Shown: piece after piece, positions 16,513 to 24,700 of the stretch
How the letters are laid out: each line of letters begins with the position of its first letter
Position numbering within the stretch: position 1 is the first letter of the stretch
The notes under the pieces: model-generated
Told to the model about the DNA's origin: nothing
Database searches by the model: none
Seen by the model: only the letters and a program-made list of their open reading frames with translations
From: an uncultured Lachnospiraceae bacterium
GTDB taxonomy: Bacteria > Bacillota > Clostridia > Lachnospirales > Lachnospiraceae
Assembly (NCBI GenBank): GCA_910579325.1
Contig: CAJTTU010000044.1
Coordinates: 1 to 27,032 of the forward strand
Length of the DNA: 27,032 nt
Direction of reading: 5' to 3'
Made by a program: the position numbers and the translations under genes

Positions 16513-18225
16513 TTACACAATCTCCAGTTTCCTATACCGGTTAAAACAGCCCAGCACTTCCTGTTTTCTCGGCATGGCCAGTCCGGCGGAGAGGTAGCTG
16601 CCGCCGTCCATTCCCACCGCTTCCAGTCCTTTTTCATTTACCAGCTTTAACAGTTCGTCCGCGATCTGTGCCATGTCCCGCCTGCCGTCGAAGAAATGCC
16701 GGATGGCGTATAACAGCATATAGGCCAGAGCCTCGGTCTGCTCCCTGTCGGCCAGCTGTTCCAGGCACCGCAGTTCGATTTCTTCCCGATTGATGGACAG
16801 AGAATCCCGTCCGCTCACTTTCAGCTTTACCCGGGAATCTCGGGCAACCGAAGGGTTTGGCTTGGGAAGCCGGCGGAAGCTCAGGGCATGGTCTGCCAGG
16901 GGAAGGGGCGTGATGCCCGGATAGGCGGCGGCTTTTTCCTTTGCCATGGCGGTGATATCAAAGGGCCGGTAGCAGTCCATCTGAATCACCAGATCGGCGA
17001 TATGGAAGTAGGAGCCGGAGCTGCCTGCCACGATCACGGAGGAAACGCCTGCCTGCTCATACAGCCCTTTGACCCGCTCGATAAAAGGAGTGATCGGTTC
17101 CTTTTCCCGGCAGATCACCTGCTGCATCAGCTCGTCCCGGATCATAAAATTGGTGGCGCTGGTATCCTCGTCGATTAGGAACAGGGAGGAACCGGCTTCC
17201 AGCCCCTCCACCACATTGGCCGCCTGGGAGGTGCTGCCGCTGGCGTCCTCGGTGGAGAAGGCGGTGGTGTCCCGGCCGTTTGGCAGGTTATTGACAAACA
17301 TGGAGATATCGGTTTTGCAGATGCTTCGTCCGTCCTCCGCCCGCAGTTTCAGCGCCGTATCGTCAGTGATCACATATTCCCGGCCGTCGCCCCGGATATG
17401 GTTGTAGACACCCAGCTCCAATGCCCGCAGCAGGGTGGATTTCCCGTGGTAGCCGCCGCCCACGATCAGGGTGATTCCCTTCGGAATGCCCATGCCGGCG
17501 AGAGAACCCTTGTGGGGAAGCTCCAGCGTGACCCGCAGAGATTCCGGAGACTGAAAAGCCACGGACCGGGCCATCGGAAGCTGGGAGACACCGCTTTTCC
17601 GGGGCAGTATGGAGCCGTCAGCCACAAAGGCGCACAGTCCTAGTTCGGGCAGCCTGTCGCGGATAAACTGCTGGTCCTCCGCCAGCCAGATCACGGATTC
17701 CACCTGCTTCTGGTCGATATTCCGGTAAAACAGGGAGGATGCCACCGCCTTCGGCAGAAATTCAAAAAAAATTTTGATCAGCTCGCCGGAGTTGATGGTC
17801 CGCCCATTGGCCGGGAAGCCCACCTCCAGCCGTACCAGAAGCCGTCCTGAGCCGGGGGTCAGCGTGCAGGCGGTCCGTTCCAGCACCTCCTGTCCGCAGC
17901 GGCTGACAGAGATCAGGCCGCTTTTGCCGGAGCCTTTCGCCTTGAAATTATATTTTTCCACAGCCTGTCCGAACAGCCGGATCAGATGATCCTGCAGCGC
18001 CACCCGGGTGTGCCGCTGCTCCAGATAGGGGGCGGGAAAGCCTGCCTGTTTTCCTTCTATAATAATACTGACCTTCGAGGGAGACGCGAAAGGGTCTCCC
18101 TGTACATGGTCGATGGACAGAACGAAACCGTTAAACTGGTACTGGCCCCGGGTGTCCTTGTAAGCCGGATAGCTTTTTCTGTCGATGGACAGCAGTAAAT
18201 GTTTTAAATCGTCGGATCGTTTCAT
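16513..18225 (-). CDS. ABC-class predicted ATPase (COG3044-like)
   Basis: This 570-residue protein resembles the stand-alone 'predicted ATPase of the ABC class' family, whose cellular role is unknown to me. Residues 1-250 are the family-specific N-terminal region (for example GFVLSIDHVQGDPFASPS). The nucleotide site has Walker A GGGYHGKST (256-264) and Walker B SLFLIDEDTSATN (347-359). A C-terminal part of about 130 residues follows. No membrane segment is evident. It is the only confident minus-strand gene in the window. The best Shine-Dalgarno match (AAGGAG on the minus strand) is about 14 bases from the ATG, longer than usual. The 152-base divergent spacer to the lipoprotein gene should hold its promoter; I see only weak candidates. 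Confidence 0.88.
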   Translation of the reverse strand: MKRSDDLKHLLLSIDRKSYPAYKDTRGQYQFNGFVLSIDHVQGDPFASPSKVSIIIEGKQAGFPAPYLEQRHTRVALQDHLIRLFGQAVEKYNFKAKGSGKSGLISVSRCGQEVLERTACTLTPGSGRLLVRLEVGFPANGRTINSGELIKIFFEFLPKAVASSLFYRNIDQKQVESVIWLAEDQQFIRDRLPELGLCAFVADGSILPRKSGVSQLPMARSVAFQSPESLRVTLELPHKGSLAGMGIPKGITLIVGGGYHGKSTLLRALELGVYNHIRGDGREYVITDDTALKLRAEDGRSICKTDISMFVNNLPNGRDTTAFSTEDASGSTSQAANVVEGLEAGSSLFLIDEDTSATNFMIRDELMQQVICREKEPITPFIERVKGLYEQAGVSSVIVAGSSGSYFHIADLVIQMDCYRPFDITAMAKEKAAAYPGITPLPLADHALSFRRLPKPNPSVARDSRVKLKVSGRDSLSINREEIELRCLEQLADREQTEALAYMLLYAIRHFFDGRRDMAQIADELLKLVNEKGLEAVGMDGGSYLSAGLAMPRKQEVLGCFNRYRKLEIV

Positions 18226-18306
18226 AGCGTCTGTATGTGCTCCTTCCTGTGAAAGTTTATTTTATTACAAATCAATTTTCCAGGCTTATTTTATCATGGA
18301 AACGGC

Positions 18307-18336
18307 TTGTAAACAATATGAGTTCTGATATATAAT
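18307..18336 (+). promoter_or_regulatory. Promoter of the lipoprotein-PAP2 pair
   Basis: TTGTAA (18307-18312) and TATAAT (18331-18336) are 18 bases apart, 42 bases ahead of the lipoprotein ATG. It sits in the divergent spacer with the ABC ATPase gene. Confidence 0.7.
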
Positions 18337-18377
18337 GTAGGAATAAAAAAACGAATAGAAAAAGGAATGATTCTGAT

Positions 18378-18908
18378 ATGAAACAGCATAAAAAAATAAC
18401 GCGCCTGCTTCCCGCGGCGATGCTGCTTTTCGCGGTCTCGCTGCTTTTTGCGGGCTGCGGCAAAAGAGGCGATGAAAAGGAAACGGAAGCCGCGCCGGAG
18501 ACGAAGGCGGAGCTGATCGGAAATGTCTACATTGCTCCGGTGGCCGACGGTACCAATTATCTGGCGCCGGCGGGAACGGACACCTTTTCGCTGTGTCTGG
18601 AACGGGAAAACGTGGAGCCGGGGACCGGCGTCTTTACGCTGTACGACGCTGAGGACGACAGCCTGCTGACGGAGATCCCGGCAGACAGCGAACAGGTGGC
18701 TTTCGGGCCGGCGACTGAAGAGCATAAAACTTTTTACGGTATGGACAGAGGCACGGAGGTCCGGATCAGCCTGGGCTTCGGCCTGGAAGCGGGAAAGCGG
18801 TACTACGCGGCGGTTTCCGAAGATTTTGTCCATTATGACGATGTGGGAAGCAGGGCGCTGGGCGGAAAAGATCAGTGGCCCGTTCAGGTAGCGGAGGAAG
18901 CAGAATAG
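18378..18908 (+). CDS. Small putative lipoprotein
   Basis: This 176-residue protein has a lipoprotein signal peptide: a basic start (MKQHKKITR), a hydrophobic core (LLPAAMLLFAVSLL) and the lipobox FAGC with the lipidated Cys at about residue 27. The mature part begins with a charged, flexible linker (KRGDEKETEAAPETKAE). It then looks like a single beta-rich domain with no family I recognise. It should be anchored to the outer face of the membrane. RBS AAAGGA is at 18361-18366. The PAP2 phosphatase gene starts ten bases after the stop, so the two are likely co-transcribed, hinting at a shared role in the envelope. Confidence 0.8.
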   Translation: MKQHKKITRLLPAAMLLFAVSLLFAGCGKRGDEKETEAAPETKAELIGNVYIAPVADGTNYLAPAGTDTFSLCLERENVEPGTGVFTLYDAEDDSLLTEIPADSEQVAFGPATEEHKTFYGMDRGTEVRISLGFGLEAGKRYYAAVSEDFVHYDDVGSRALGGKDQWPVQVAEEAE

Positions 18909-18917
18909 GAGGAAACA

Positions 18918-19475
18918 TTGGACTTTCAGATTTTATTGTGGATACAGGAAAACCTGCGGTCAGAGCCTTTGAACGCGCTGTGGACCGGAATCACCTTTCT
19001 GGGGGATCACGGACAGTTCTGGATCCTTTTGTCTCTGTGTCTGCTGATTCCGAAGAAGACGAGAACGGTGGGACTTTGCAGCCTGATCGCACTGATCCTG
19101 AGCCTGCTGTGTACAAATATTCTACTGAAAAATCTAGTGCGGCGGGCCCGCCCTTTTCAGCAGTATGCCCAGCTGATCCCTCTGATTCCTGCGCCCAGGG
19201 ATTTCTCCTTCCCCTCCGGTCATACCTCCGCTTCTTTTGCGGCGGCCGTCGCCTGCTTCCTGGGATTTCGAGACCGGAATCGATGGCTGCCGGCGGTATG
19301 TCCGCTGGTTCTGGCAGCCCTGATCGGCTTTTCCAGGCTGTACCTGGGCGTTCATTTTCCTACCGATGTGCTGGCAGGCTGCCTGATTGGATGCGCCGCC
19401 GGGTTCGGCGGGTATTATGTGGGACGAAAAATGGCCGCGTCAAATTCGCATAATTTTTACGGACAGAACAAATAA
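18918..19475 (+). CDS. PAP2-family membrane phosphatase
   Basis: A 185-residue integral membrane phosphatase of the PAP2 superfamily, acting on lipid phosphates such as undecaprenyl diphosphate or phosphatidic-acid-like lipids at the outer membrane face. All three signature blocks are present: KNLVRRARP (71-79), FPSGH (98-102) and SRLYLGVHFPTD (139-150). Four to five hydrophobic helices surround them. The start is TTG, chosen because GGAGG (18908-18912) is ideally spaced and the protein aligns from MDFQ. Its exact lipid substrate cannot be read from the sequence. Confidence 0.88.
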   Translation: MDFQILLWIQENLRSEPLNALWTGITFLGDHGQFWILLSLCLLIPKKTRTVGLCSLIALILSLLCTNILLKNLVRRARPFQQYAQLIPLIPAPRDFSFPSGHTSASFAAAVACFLGFRDRNRWLPAVCPLVLAALIGFSRLYLGVHFPTDVLAGCLIGCAAGFGGYYVGRKMAASNSHNFYGQNK

Positions 19476-19545
19476 AACAAAATATATATTTTATAAAAAA
19501 TAATATCCCTTCCGTTTTCCAAAATAATCAAAAAGCATTAATTCT

Positions 19546-19613
19546 TCCCCAAATAATGCCGATATATAAGAAAGAGTATATATTGTTTTTGATGATCACG
19601 GTATTTTTGGGGA
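19546..19613. repeat. Inverted repeat upstream of the operon promoter
   Basis: TCCCCAAATAATGCCG (19546-19561) and CGGTATTTTTGGGGA (19599-19613) are near-complementary, with a 37-base spacer that itself holds TATATA pairs around AGAAAGAG. It could be an operator, a recombination site or a cruciform. It ends six bases before the -35 element. Confidence 0.5.
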
Positions 19614-19642
19614 AATATCTTGAATCTGGGCTGGGCCTGTGC

Positions 19643-19676
19643 TATACTTTTCTCCATAAATCGGGTGAAAAGTATA
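19643..19676. promoter_or_regulatory. Perfect 10-base inverted repeat overlapping the -10 box
   Basis: TATACTTTTC (19643-19652) is exactly complementary to GAAAAGTATA (19667-19676). The first arm contains the -10 hexamer and the second lies just past the expected start of transcription. This is the usual position of a repressor operator. The T-run after it resembles a terminator, but the left arm lies upstream of the transcription start, so a terminator hairpin would not form in RNA from this promoter. Confidence 0.5.
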
Positions 19677-19792
19677 TTTTTTTTACTCAGAAATATAACA
19701 TATTAATTATTTTGTCATAGAATACACACAGCGGCGCTGCAGTCACAGCGGTCAGCCTGCGGTATTCCTGTGACGCCGGAAAGATATGACTG

Positions 19793-20695
19793 GTGAATAT
19801 GACTGGTGAGAAACTGACACTGGAAGCAATAGAAGAATTTTTGGAAAGCCTTCGGCGCAAGAACCGGGGGAAGAGCTCTCTGGATACGTACAGACGCAGT
19901 CTGGCGGGGCTTTACGCATGGCTGCCTGAGGATAAGCGTCTGGATAAGGATACGGGGGCGCGGTGGCGGCGCTGGATGCTGGAGGAAAAAGGGTTTTCCC
20001 ATATGACGGTGAACACCCAGGTGTCCATTATGAACACATATCTGCGGCACATTGGCCACAGAGACTGGCAGGTAGAGGAATTTGTCCGGGAGCCGGCGCA
20101 GCAGCCGGAGCTGTCGAGGGAAGAATATTTGAGGCTGCTGTCCGCGGCCAGACAGCTGGGCCGGGAGCGGTCCTATCTGCTGATCAAAACCATGGGCGGC
20201 GCGGGCGTCCGGGTCCAGGAGATGTCCCAGGTGACGGCGGAGGCGGTCCTTTCGGGAACGGTGGAGCTGGACAGTCACAATAAGCAGCGCCTGCGGACGT
20301 TGTATATTCCGGAGACGCTGCGCAGAGAACTGATCGAATATATGCGGCGTTATAACATCAAAAGCGGCCCCATTTTTCTGACCAGAGACGGAAAGCCGCT
20401 GTCCCGCTCGACGATCCACCATTATGTCAGCGCTATCAGCCGCGACGCGCAGGTGGATTCGGAAAAGGCGAATCCCCGCTGTCTCTGGAAAATGTACCAG
20501 AGTGTTCAGGAGGGGATCCGGGCCGATGTGGACACACTGATCCGGCAGACTTATGAGCGCATGGTGGAGAAAGAACAGATTTCCATCGGATGGGACGAAA
20601 ATCGCCAGGATCATCCGAAGGGCGCGGAAAATATGCCGGGAATGGGAGAATCTAAAAACGGCGTGAGGGAGGATAAAAAACCCTATGACAGATAA
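19793..20695 (+). CDS. Tyrosine-recombinase-like protein with degenerate catalytic boxes
   Basis: This 300-residue protein has the two-domain layout of XerC/XerD-type tyrosine recombinases: a SAM-like core-binding N-terminus (TLEAIEEFLESLRRKNRGKSSL onward, with NTYLRHIG) and a C-terminal catalytic fold (GGAGVRVQEMSQV with Arg140; GPIFLTRDGKPLSRSTIHHYV). The normal HxLRH box is replaced by NPRCLWK (227-233). I find no following GH box or convincing nucleophile beyond Y254 (QTYERM). It is thus probably unable to recombine DNA, or works in an altered way. GTG (19793) fits the GGAAAG ribosome binding site; ATG at 19799 is the alternative. It heads the surface-protein operon, and its last codons overlap the next gene. 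Confidence 0.75.
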   Translation: MNMTGEKLTLEAIEEFLESLRRKNRGKSSLDTYRRSLAGLYAWLPEDKRLDKDTGARWRRWMLEEKGFSHMTVNTQVSIMNTYLRHIGHRDWQVEEFVREPAQQPELSREEYLRLLSAARQLGRERSYLLIKTMGGAGVRVQEMSQVTAEAVLSGTVELDSHNKQRLRTLYIPETLRRELIEYMRRYNIKSGPIFLTRDGKPLSRSTIHHYVSAISRDAQVDSEKANPRCLWKMYQSVQEGIRADVDTLIRQTYERMVEKEQISIGWDENRQDHPKGAENMPGMGESKNGVREDKKPYDR

Positions 20696-21176
20696 AGAAT
20701 TGCGCAGGCTGCGCCGGCAGGACCTTCTCCAGCTGCTGGTGGAGCAGAGCAGGGAAGCGGCCAGGCTGCAGACCGAATCGGATGAAAAAAGTGAGGAGCT
20801 GACACAGCTTACCGAGAGCTGTGAGCGTCTGAAGGGAAAGCTGGACGAAAAGGACGTACAGCTGGAAAGGCTGAAGGAAAAGCTGAATGAAAAAGACGCC
20901 CTTCTGGAAAAACTTAAGAGCAGGCTGAATGAAAAAGACGATCTCCTGAAAAAACTGCAAGGCCGCCTGGATGAGAAGGATATGTCCATCGGTGAGCTGG
21001 AGAAACAGCTGGAAGTCCTGCGGTCTGACCGGTGGGAACAGCTGGATTCCGACGGCGCAGTCGCCGACATAATCGCAAAGCATCTGAAAACGGCGTTGTT
21101 CAAGCCGGAGCAGTCAGAGGGCATTGAATCAGACGGAAGGGATATCCATGAGCGAGAACAGCGAGAAGAAGCTTGA
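20685..21176 (+). CDS. Coiled-coil protein with four 14-residue repeats
   Basis: A 163-residue, highly charged, cytoplasmic-looking protein of unknown function. Residues 51-106 are four tandem 14-residue units (consensus xLxEKDxxLxxLKx), an almost perfect heptad coiled coil. The N-terminus (MTDKELRRLRRQDLLQLLVEQ) is a separate short helical motif. The last third is weakly conserved-looking. No signal peptide or membrane segment is visible. The start overlaps the recombinase-like gene by 11 bases, and the end overlaps the signal peptidase gene by 29 bases, so translation is probably coupled. Its position suggests a scaffold or regulator for export or assembly of the surface protein, but that is inference only. 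Confidence 0.75.
   Translation: MTDKELRRLRRQDLLQLLVEQSREAARLQTESDEKSEELTQLTESCERLKGKLDEKDVQLERLKEKLNEKDALLEKLKSRLNEKDDLLKKLQGRLDEKDMSIGELEKQLEVLRSDRWEQLDSDGAVADIIAKHLKTALFKPEQSEGIESDGRDIHEREQREEA
20835..21002 (+). repeat. Four tandem 42-base units (14-residue coiled-coil repeats)
   Basis: The units begin GKLDEKD, EKLNEKD, SRLNEKD and GRLDEKD, each 14 codons. DNA identity between units is moderate, so the array is old enough to have drifted but still preserves the register. Confidence 0.75.
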
Positions 21177-21738
21177 GCTTCCAAGCCTGGAGCTTTTGGA
21201 AGCAGAGCTTGCGAAGGAACAATATAAAGACAGATACGGCAGGGTATTGAGAAGCACGGTGTTTTTCCTGGTGGTGGTAGCCGCCGCCACGGTGCTGATC
21301 GCGGTCCTTCTGCTGCCGGTTCTGCAGATCAGCGGAACTTCCATGACGGATTCCTTGCAGGATGAGGATATCGTGGTGGCGCTGAACAGCAACCGGTACA
21401 GAACGGGCGATATCATTGCTTTCTATTATAATAACAATATTCTGGTGAAGCGGGTGATCGCATCCTCGGGAGACTGGGTGAACATCGACATGGACGGAAA
21501 CGTCTATGTGAACGAGGAGCTGCTGGATGAACCTTATGTAACGGAAAAGGCATTCGGCGACTGCAACATCACACTGCCCTATCAGGTGCCGGAGGGCCGG
21601 TGCTTCGTGATGGGAGACCACAGGTCCACCAGTATCGACAGCCGGAACAAGGCGGTAGGCTGTATCAGCAACGACATGGTGATTGGAAAAATCATATTCC
21701 GGGTCTGGCCGTTTTCAGGTCTGGGAATTCCGAAATAA
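21148..21738 (+). CDS. lepB: Signal peptidase I
   Basis: A 196-residue type I signal peptidase (family S26), which cleaves signal peptides from secreted proteins on the outer membrane face. It has one N-terminal transmembrane helix (about residues 36-57), then the catalytic Ser box ISGTSMTDSL (Ser65) and the Lys box NILVKRVIASSGD (Lys101). The GDHRSTSIDSR box follows towards the C-terminus. Serine/lysine catalysis marks the bacterial P-type enzyme. ATG at 21148 has GGAAGGG ten bases upstream. It overlaps the coiled-coil gene and precedes the giant LPETG protein by 31 bases. This suggests a dedicated peptidase for pilin-type substrates, as in other pilus islands. Confidence 0.93.
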   Translation: MSENSEKKLELPSLELLEAELAKEQYKDRYGRVLRSTVFFLVVVAAATVLIAVLLLPVLQISGTSMTDSLQDEDIVVALNSNRYRTGDIIAFYYNNNILVKRVIASSGDWVNIDMDGNVYVNEELLDEPYVTEKAFGDCNITLPYQVPEGRCFVMGDHRSTSIDSRNKAVGCISNDMVIGKIIFRVWPFSGLGIPK

Positions 21739-21769
21739 TCAACGCAGGCGCAGGGAGGGAGGCTGTAAG

Positions 21770-24700
21770 ATGAGATTTGATTTATCATCGCAGAATACAA
21801 AGATATTGCAGGAACAGAAGAAGCACAGACAGTGGCTGATTGTTTTTCTGGGCCTGTCCGTGACGGTGGTTCTGGGCACGGCGGCAGCGCTGAAGCTGTA
21901 TGGCCAGGCGCTGACCCATAAGGTAAAGGTGCTGGACTGCCGGGCAGAGGTACATGAGCATACGGAGGAATGCTATGTATATGACGAGGAGAAGGGAGAA
22001 GACGTGCCGGTCTGCGGCTACGCCGACTATCTGGTCCATATACATAACGATGACTGCCGGGACGAGAACGGCAGACTGGTATGTCCGTTGGAAGAAATCA
22101 AGCCCCATACCCATGAGGACGCCTGTTATGAGGAACGGCAGGTGCTGATCTGCGGTCTGGAAGGAACCGGACCGGTACAGGGAAGCCATACGGACGCTGC
22201 AGGAAGCCAGCCGGTAAAGACGCCCGGCGAAGGGAATCAGCCAGAGCAGGATTCTGACGCGGAGAATCAGACGACTCAGGGACCGGCAGCGGATGTTCCG
22301 GCAGACACTGAGCCAGAGCTGGTATGTGTAAATAAAGAGCATACCCATACAGATGCATGTTATGAGGCGGAATTATCCTGTACACAGGAAGAACATCAGC
22401 ACGAAAACGGCTGCTATGAGGAAGCTCTCGTCTGTGAAGCGGAAAAGCATCAGCATGGTGATAGCTGTAAAGATGAGGAAGGCAATCTGATCTGTGATCT
22501 TGAAGAACATGAACATGGGGATGACTGTTATGAGAGAACGCTGATCTGTGGCATGGAAGAACACAGTCATGAAGAATCATGCTATGCCAGCAGAGTTCTG
22601 ACCTGTGAGACAGAAGAACATCAGCATGGCGACGCCTGCTATGCGCAGGCTACCGGCGGAACCGCAGCCGCACCGGAAACGAAAGCGCCGGAGACAAAAG
22701 CTGCCGAAACGACAGCAGCGACGACGGCCGAAGAGACAACTGCGGCAGCGGGAACGGCAGGTGCGGGAACCCATGTTCACACTGCGGCCTGCTATGAGAC
22801 GAAGCTGGTTCCGGTCTGCGGAAAGCTGGAGAAGCATGTCCACGATGAGGACTGCTACGATAAAGACGGAAGGCTGATCTGCGAGGTGCCGCAGCTGGAA
22901 GAACATGTCCACAACAAAGACTGCTTCAAGACGGTAGAGCTGACCGACGAGGAAATCGCCGCTCTGAACGCCGGCGCGAAGCTGCATATCCATCATGAAG
23001 ACTGCTATGACGAGGATGGAGAATTAATCTGCGGCCATTATGAGACCCATATCCATGGACCGAAATGCTATAACAGAGACGGCGAGCTGATCTGCGGCCA
23101 TGACGAGGCTCATGTTCACGATTCGGACTGCTATGACAGAGACGGCGAGCTGATCTGCGGCCTAGAAGTGGTGGTCCATGAGCATGACGAGGACTGCTAT
23201 GATGAGAACGGCAAACTGATCTGCGACCATGCCCATATTCATGAGGAAAGCTGCTTCGACGAAGACGGAAATATGACCTGTGACTTCGAGGACGTGGGAG
23301 ATTACCTGTGGACCTGTGAGGAAGAAGATTATATCGTCACCGTGAAATTTAACCACGAGGCGAAGATCCCCGGCAACGCAAAGCTGATCGCCGAGCAGAT
23401 TACAGCCGAGGAGGATGAGGAATACTTCGCCCGGAGAGAAGAAGAGTACAGAGAGGCGATGAATGATGAGACGGCGGATATGAGAGCGCTGCTGCGCGTC
23501 GGCTTTTATGTAGAGGATAAAGAGGCGAAGAAAGACGAAGACAAACTGATCGAGATCGAGTCCGAAGCGCCCGTAACCGTAACCGTCCAGTTCCTGGATG
23601 AAGACGGTCTGAAAGAAGGCGACCCGATCACCGTGGTCCATTTCGCGAAGGAAGGAACCGAACTGTTGGACGGCGGGCAGGCCGAGGATAACAGTACGAC
23701 CTTTGAGATGGACGGATTCTCCGATATCGCGATCGGATATGGCAATGAAGGGGCGAAGGCTACCGTAAGCGGGAACGGGATAGATGAGAGCGTAAGCGGA
23801 AACAGCGTCAGTGGGAACAGTATCAGCGGGAATGGGATTGAAGGAGAAACTATTCGATTGGATGATAGTTTTGAGTATGAGGATGAGGCGTTTCATATTA
23901 CGTTTCATGTGAAGGGTGAGGCGGTTCTGCCTGAAGACGCGGAAAATGAGAAAGAGAGTGAGGAAAGCGTCTCATCAGAAAGTACTCTTTTCGATGAGAA
24001 AGTAAACGAGTCGGAAAAAGGAAAATCAGAGGAGGAATCAAAGGCAGAAACCGAGGCAGAATCAGAGCCGGGAGAAAATGGAGAAACGTCCGGAGAGGAA
24101 CCCTCCGCTGAAACAGAAAATACGGAAAGTAATTTAAAAGAAAATCTTGAATTCAAAGTAGAAACGCTGGACGAGGAGTCTGACGAATATGTTTCAGTAG
24201 CAAATGCGTACGCAGAGGAAGACAGCAGCGAAAATGAATTGCTTTTGCTTCAAGTGCTGTCATACTCCCTGGTTTATAATGATGTGAAGCTGGACCTGTC
24301 GGATTGTATGGTTACGGCAGATATTACACCTACACAGGAGTTGGTTTCTTACGCTGAAAATTTTTCTGATGTTACTACACTGGAATTAGAAGATACGGAT
24401 GTTGATGTTCCGGATATGGAAATAGAAGAAAAAGTGTTTATGACTGCTTTGGGAGTGTTGGGAGAAGAAGAAGGGGAAATTTTTGACGCTGTAGCAGTAA
24501 CTGAAACAACAGGAATGTTTCTCACAATGGCCCCTCAGGGGACGGATGGCGCTGTTGCGTTTGCCGTTGCGAGTCGTGCAAATCCGAACTTTACGGTGCA
24601 GTATTACGCGAATATAAAAAGGATGGCGGAGACTGGGAAAATCGAACTCAGTGTTTTTGATACAAGTGGAAAACAATTGCCAACGAATCAAAGTGCAGCG

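Larger units (their letters stand above)
19476..19792 (+). promoter_or_regulatory. AT-rich control region of the surface-protein operon
   Basis: A gene-free stretch of 317 bases. It contains nested palindromes (19546-19613), a promoter TTGAAT (19620-19625)/TATACT (19643-19648) with 17-base spacing, a perfect inverted repeat overlapping the -10, a T8 run (about 19677-19684), and a GC-rich leader at about 19729-19783 with TCACAG/CTGTGA arms (19743-19748, 19768-19773). This is dense regulatory structure for the operon that starts at 19793. Confidence 0.6.

Noticed and set aside
19643..19684. Intrinsic terminator (inverted repeat plus T8)
   Set aside because: The left arm contains the -10 box, so RNA from this promoter would lack it. 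It could only act on read-through from the PAP2 gene; an operator is the better reading.
19715..21184. A 489-codon minus-strand frame rich in Ser, Phe and Arg
   Set aside because: It lies opposite the recombinase-like and coiled-coil genes; the Ser/Phe runs are the mirror of the Lys/Glu repeat codons.
21953..23281. CRISPR-like or DNA satellite array
   Set aside because: Unit spacing is irregular and DNA copies are diverged; the periodicity exists only in the protein.
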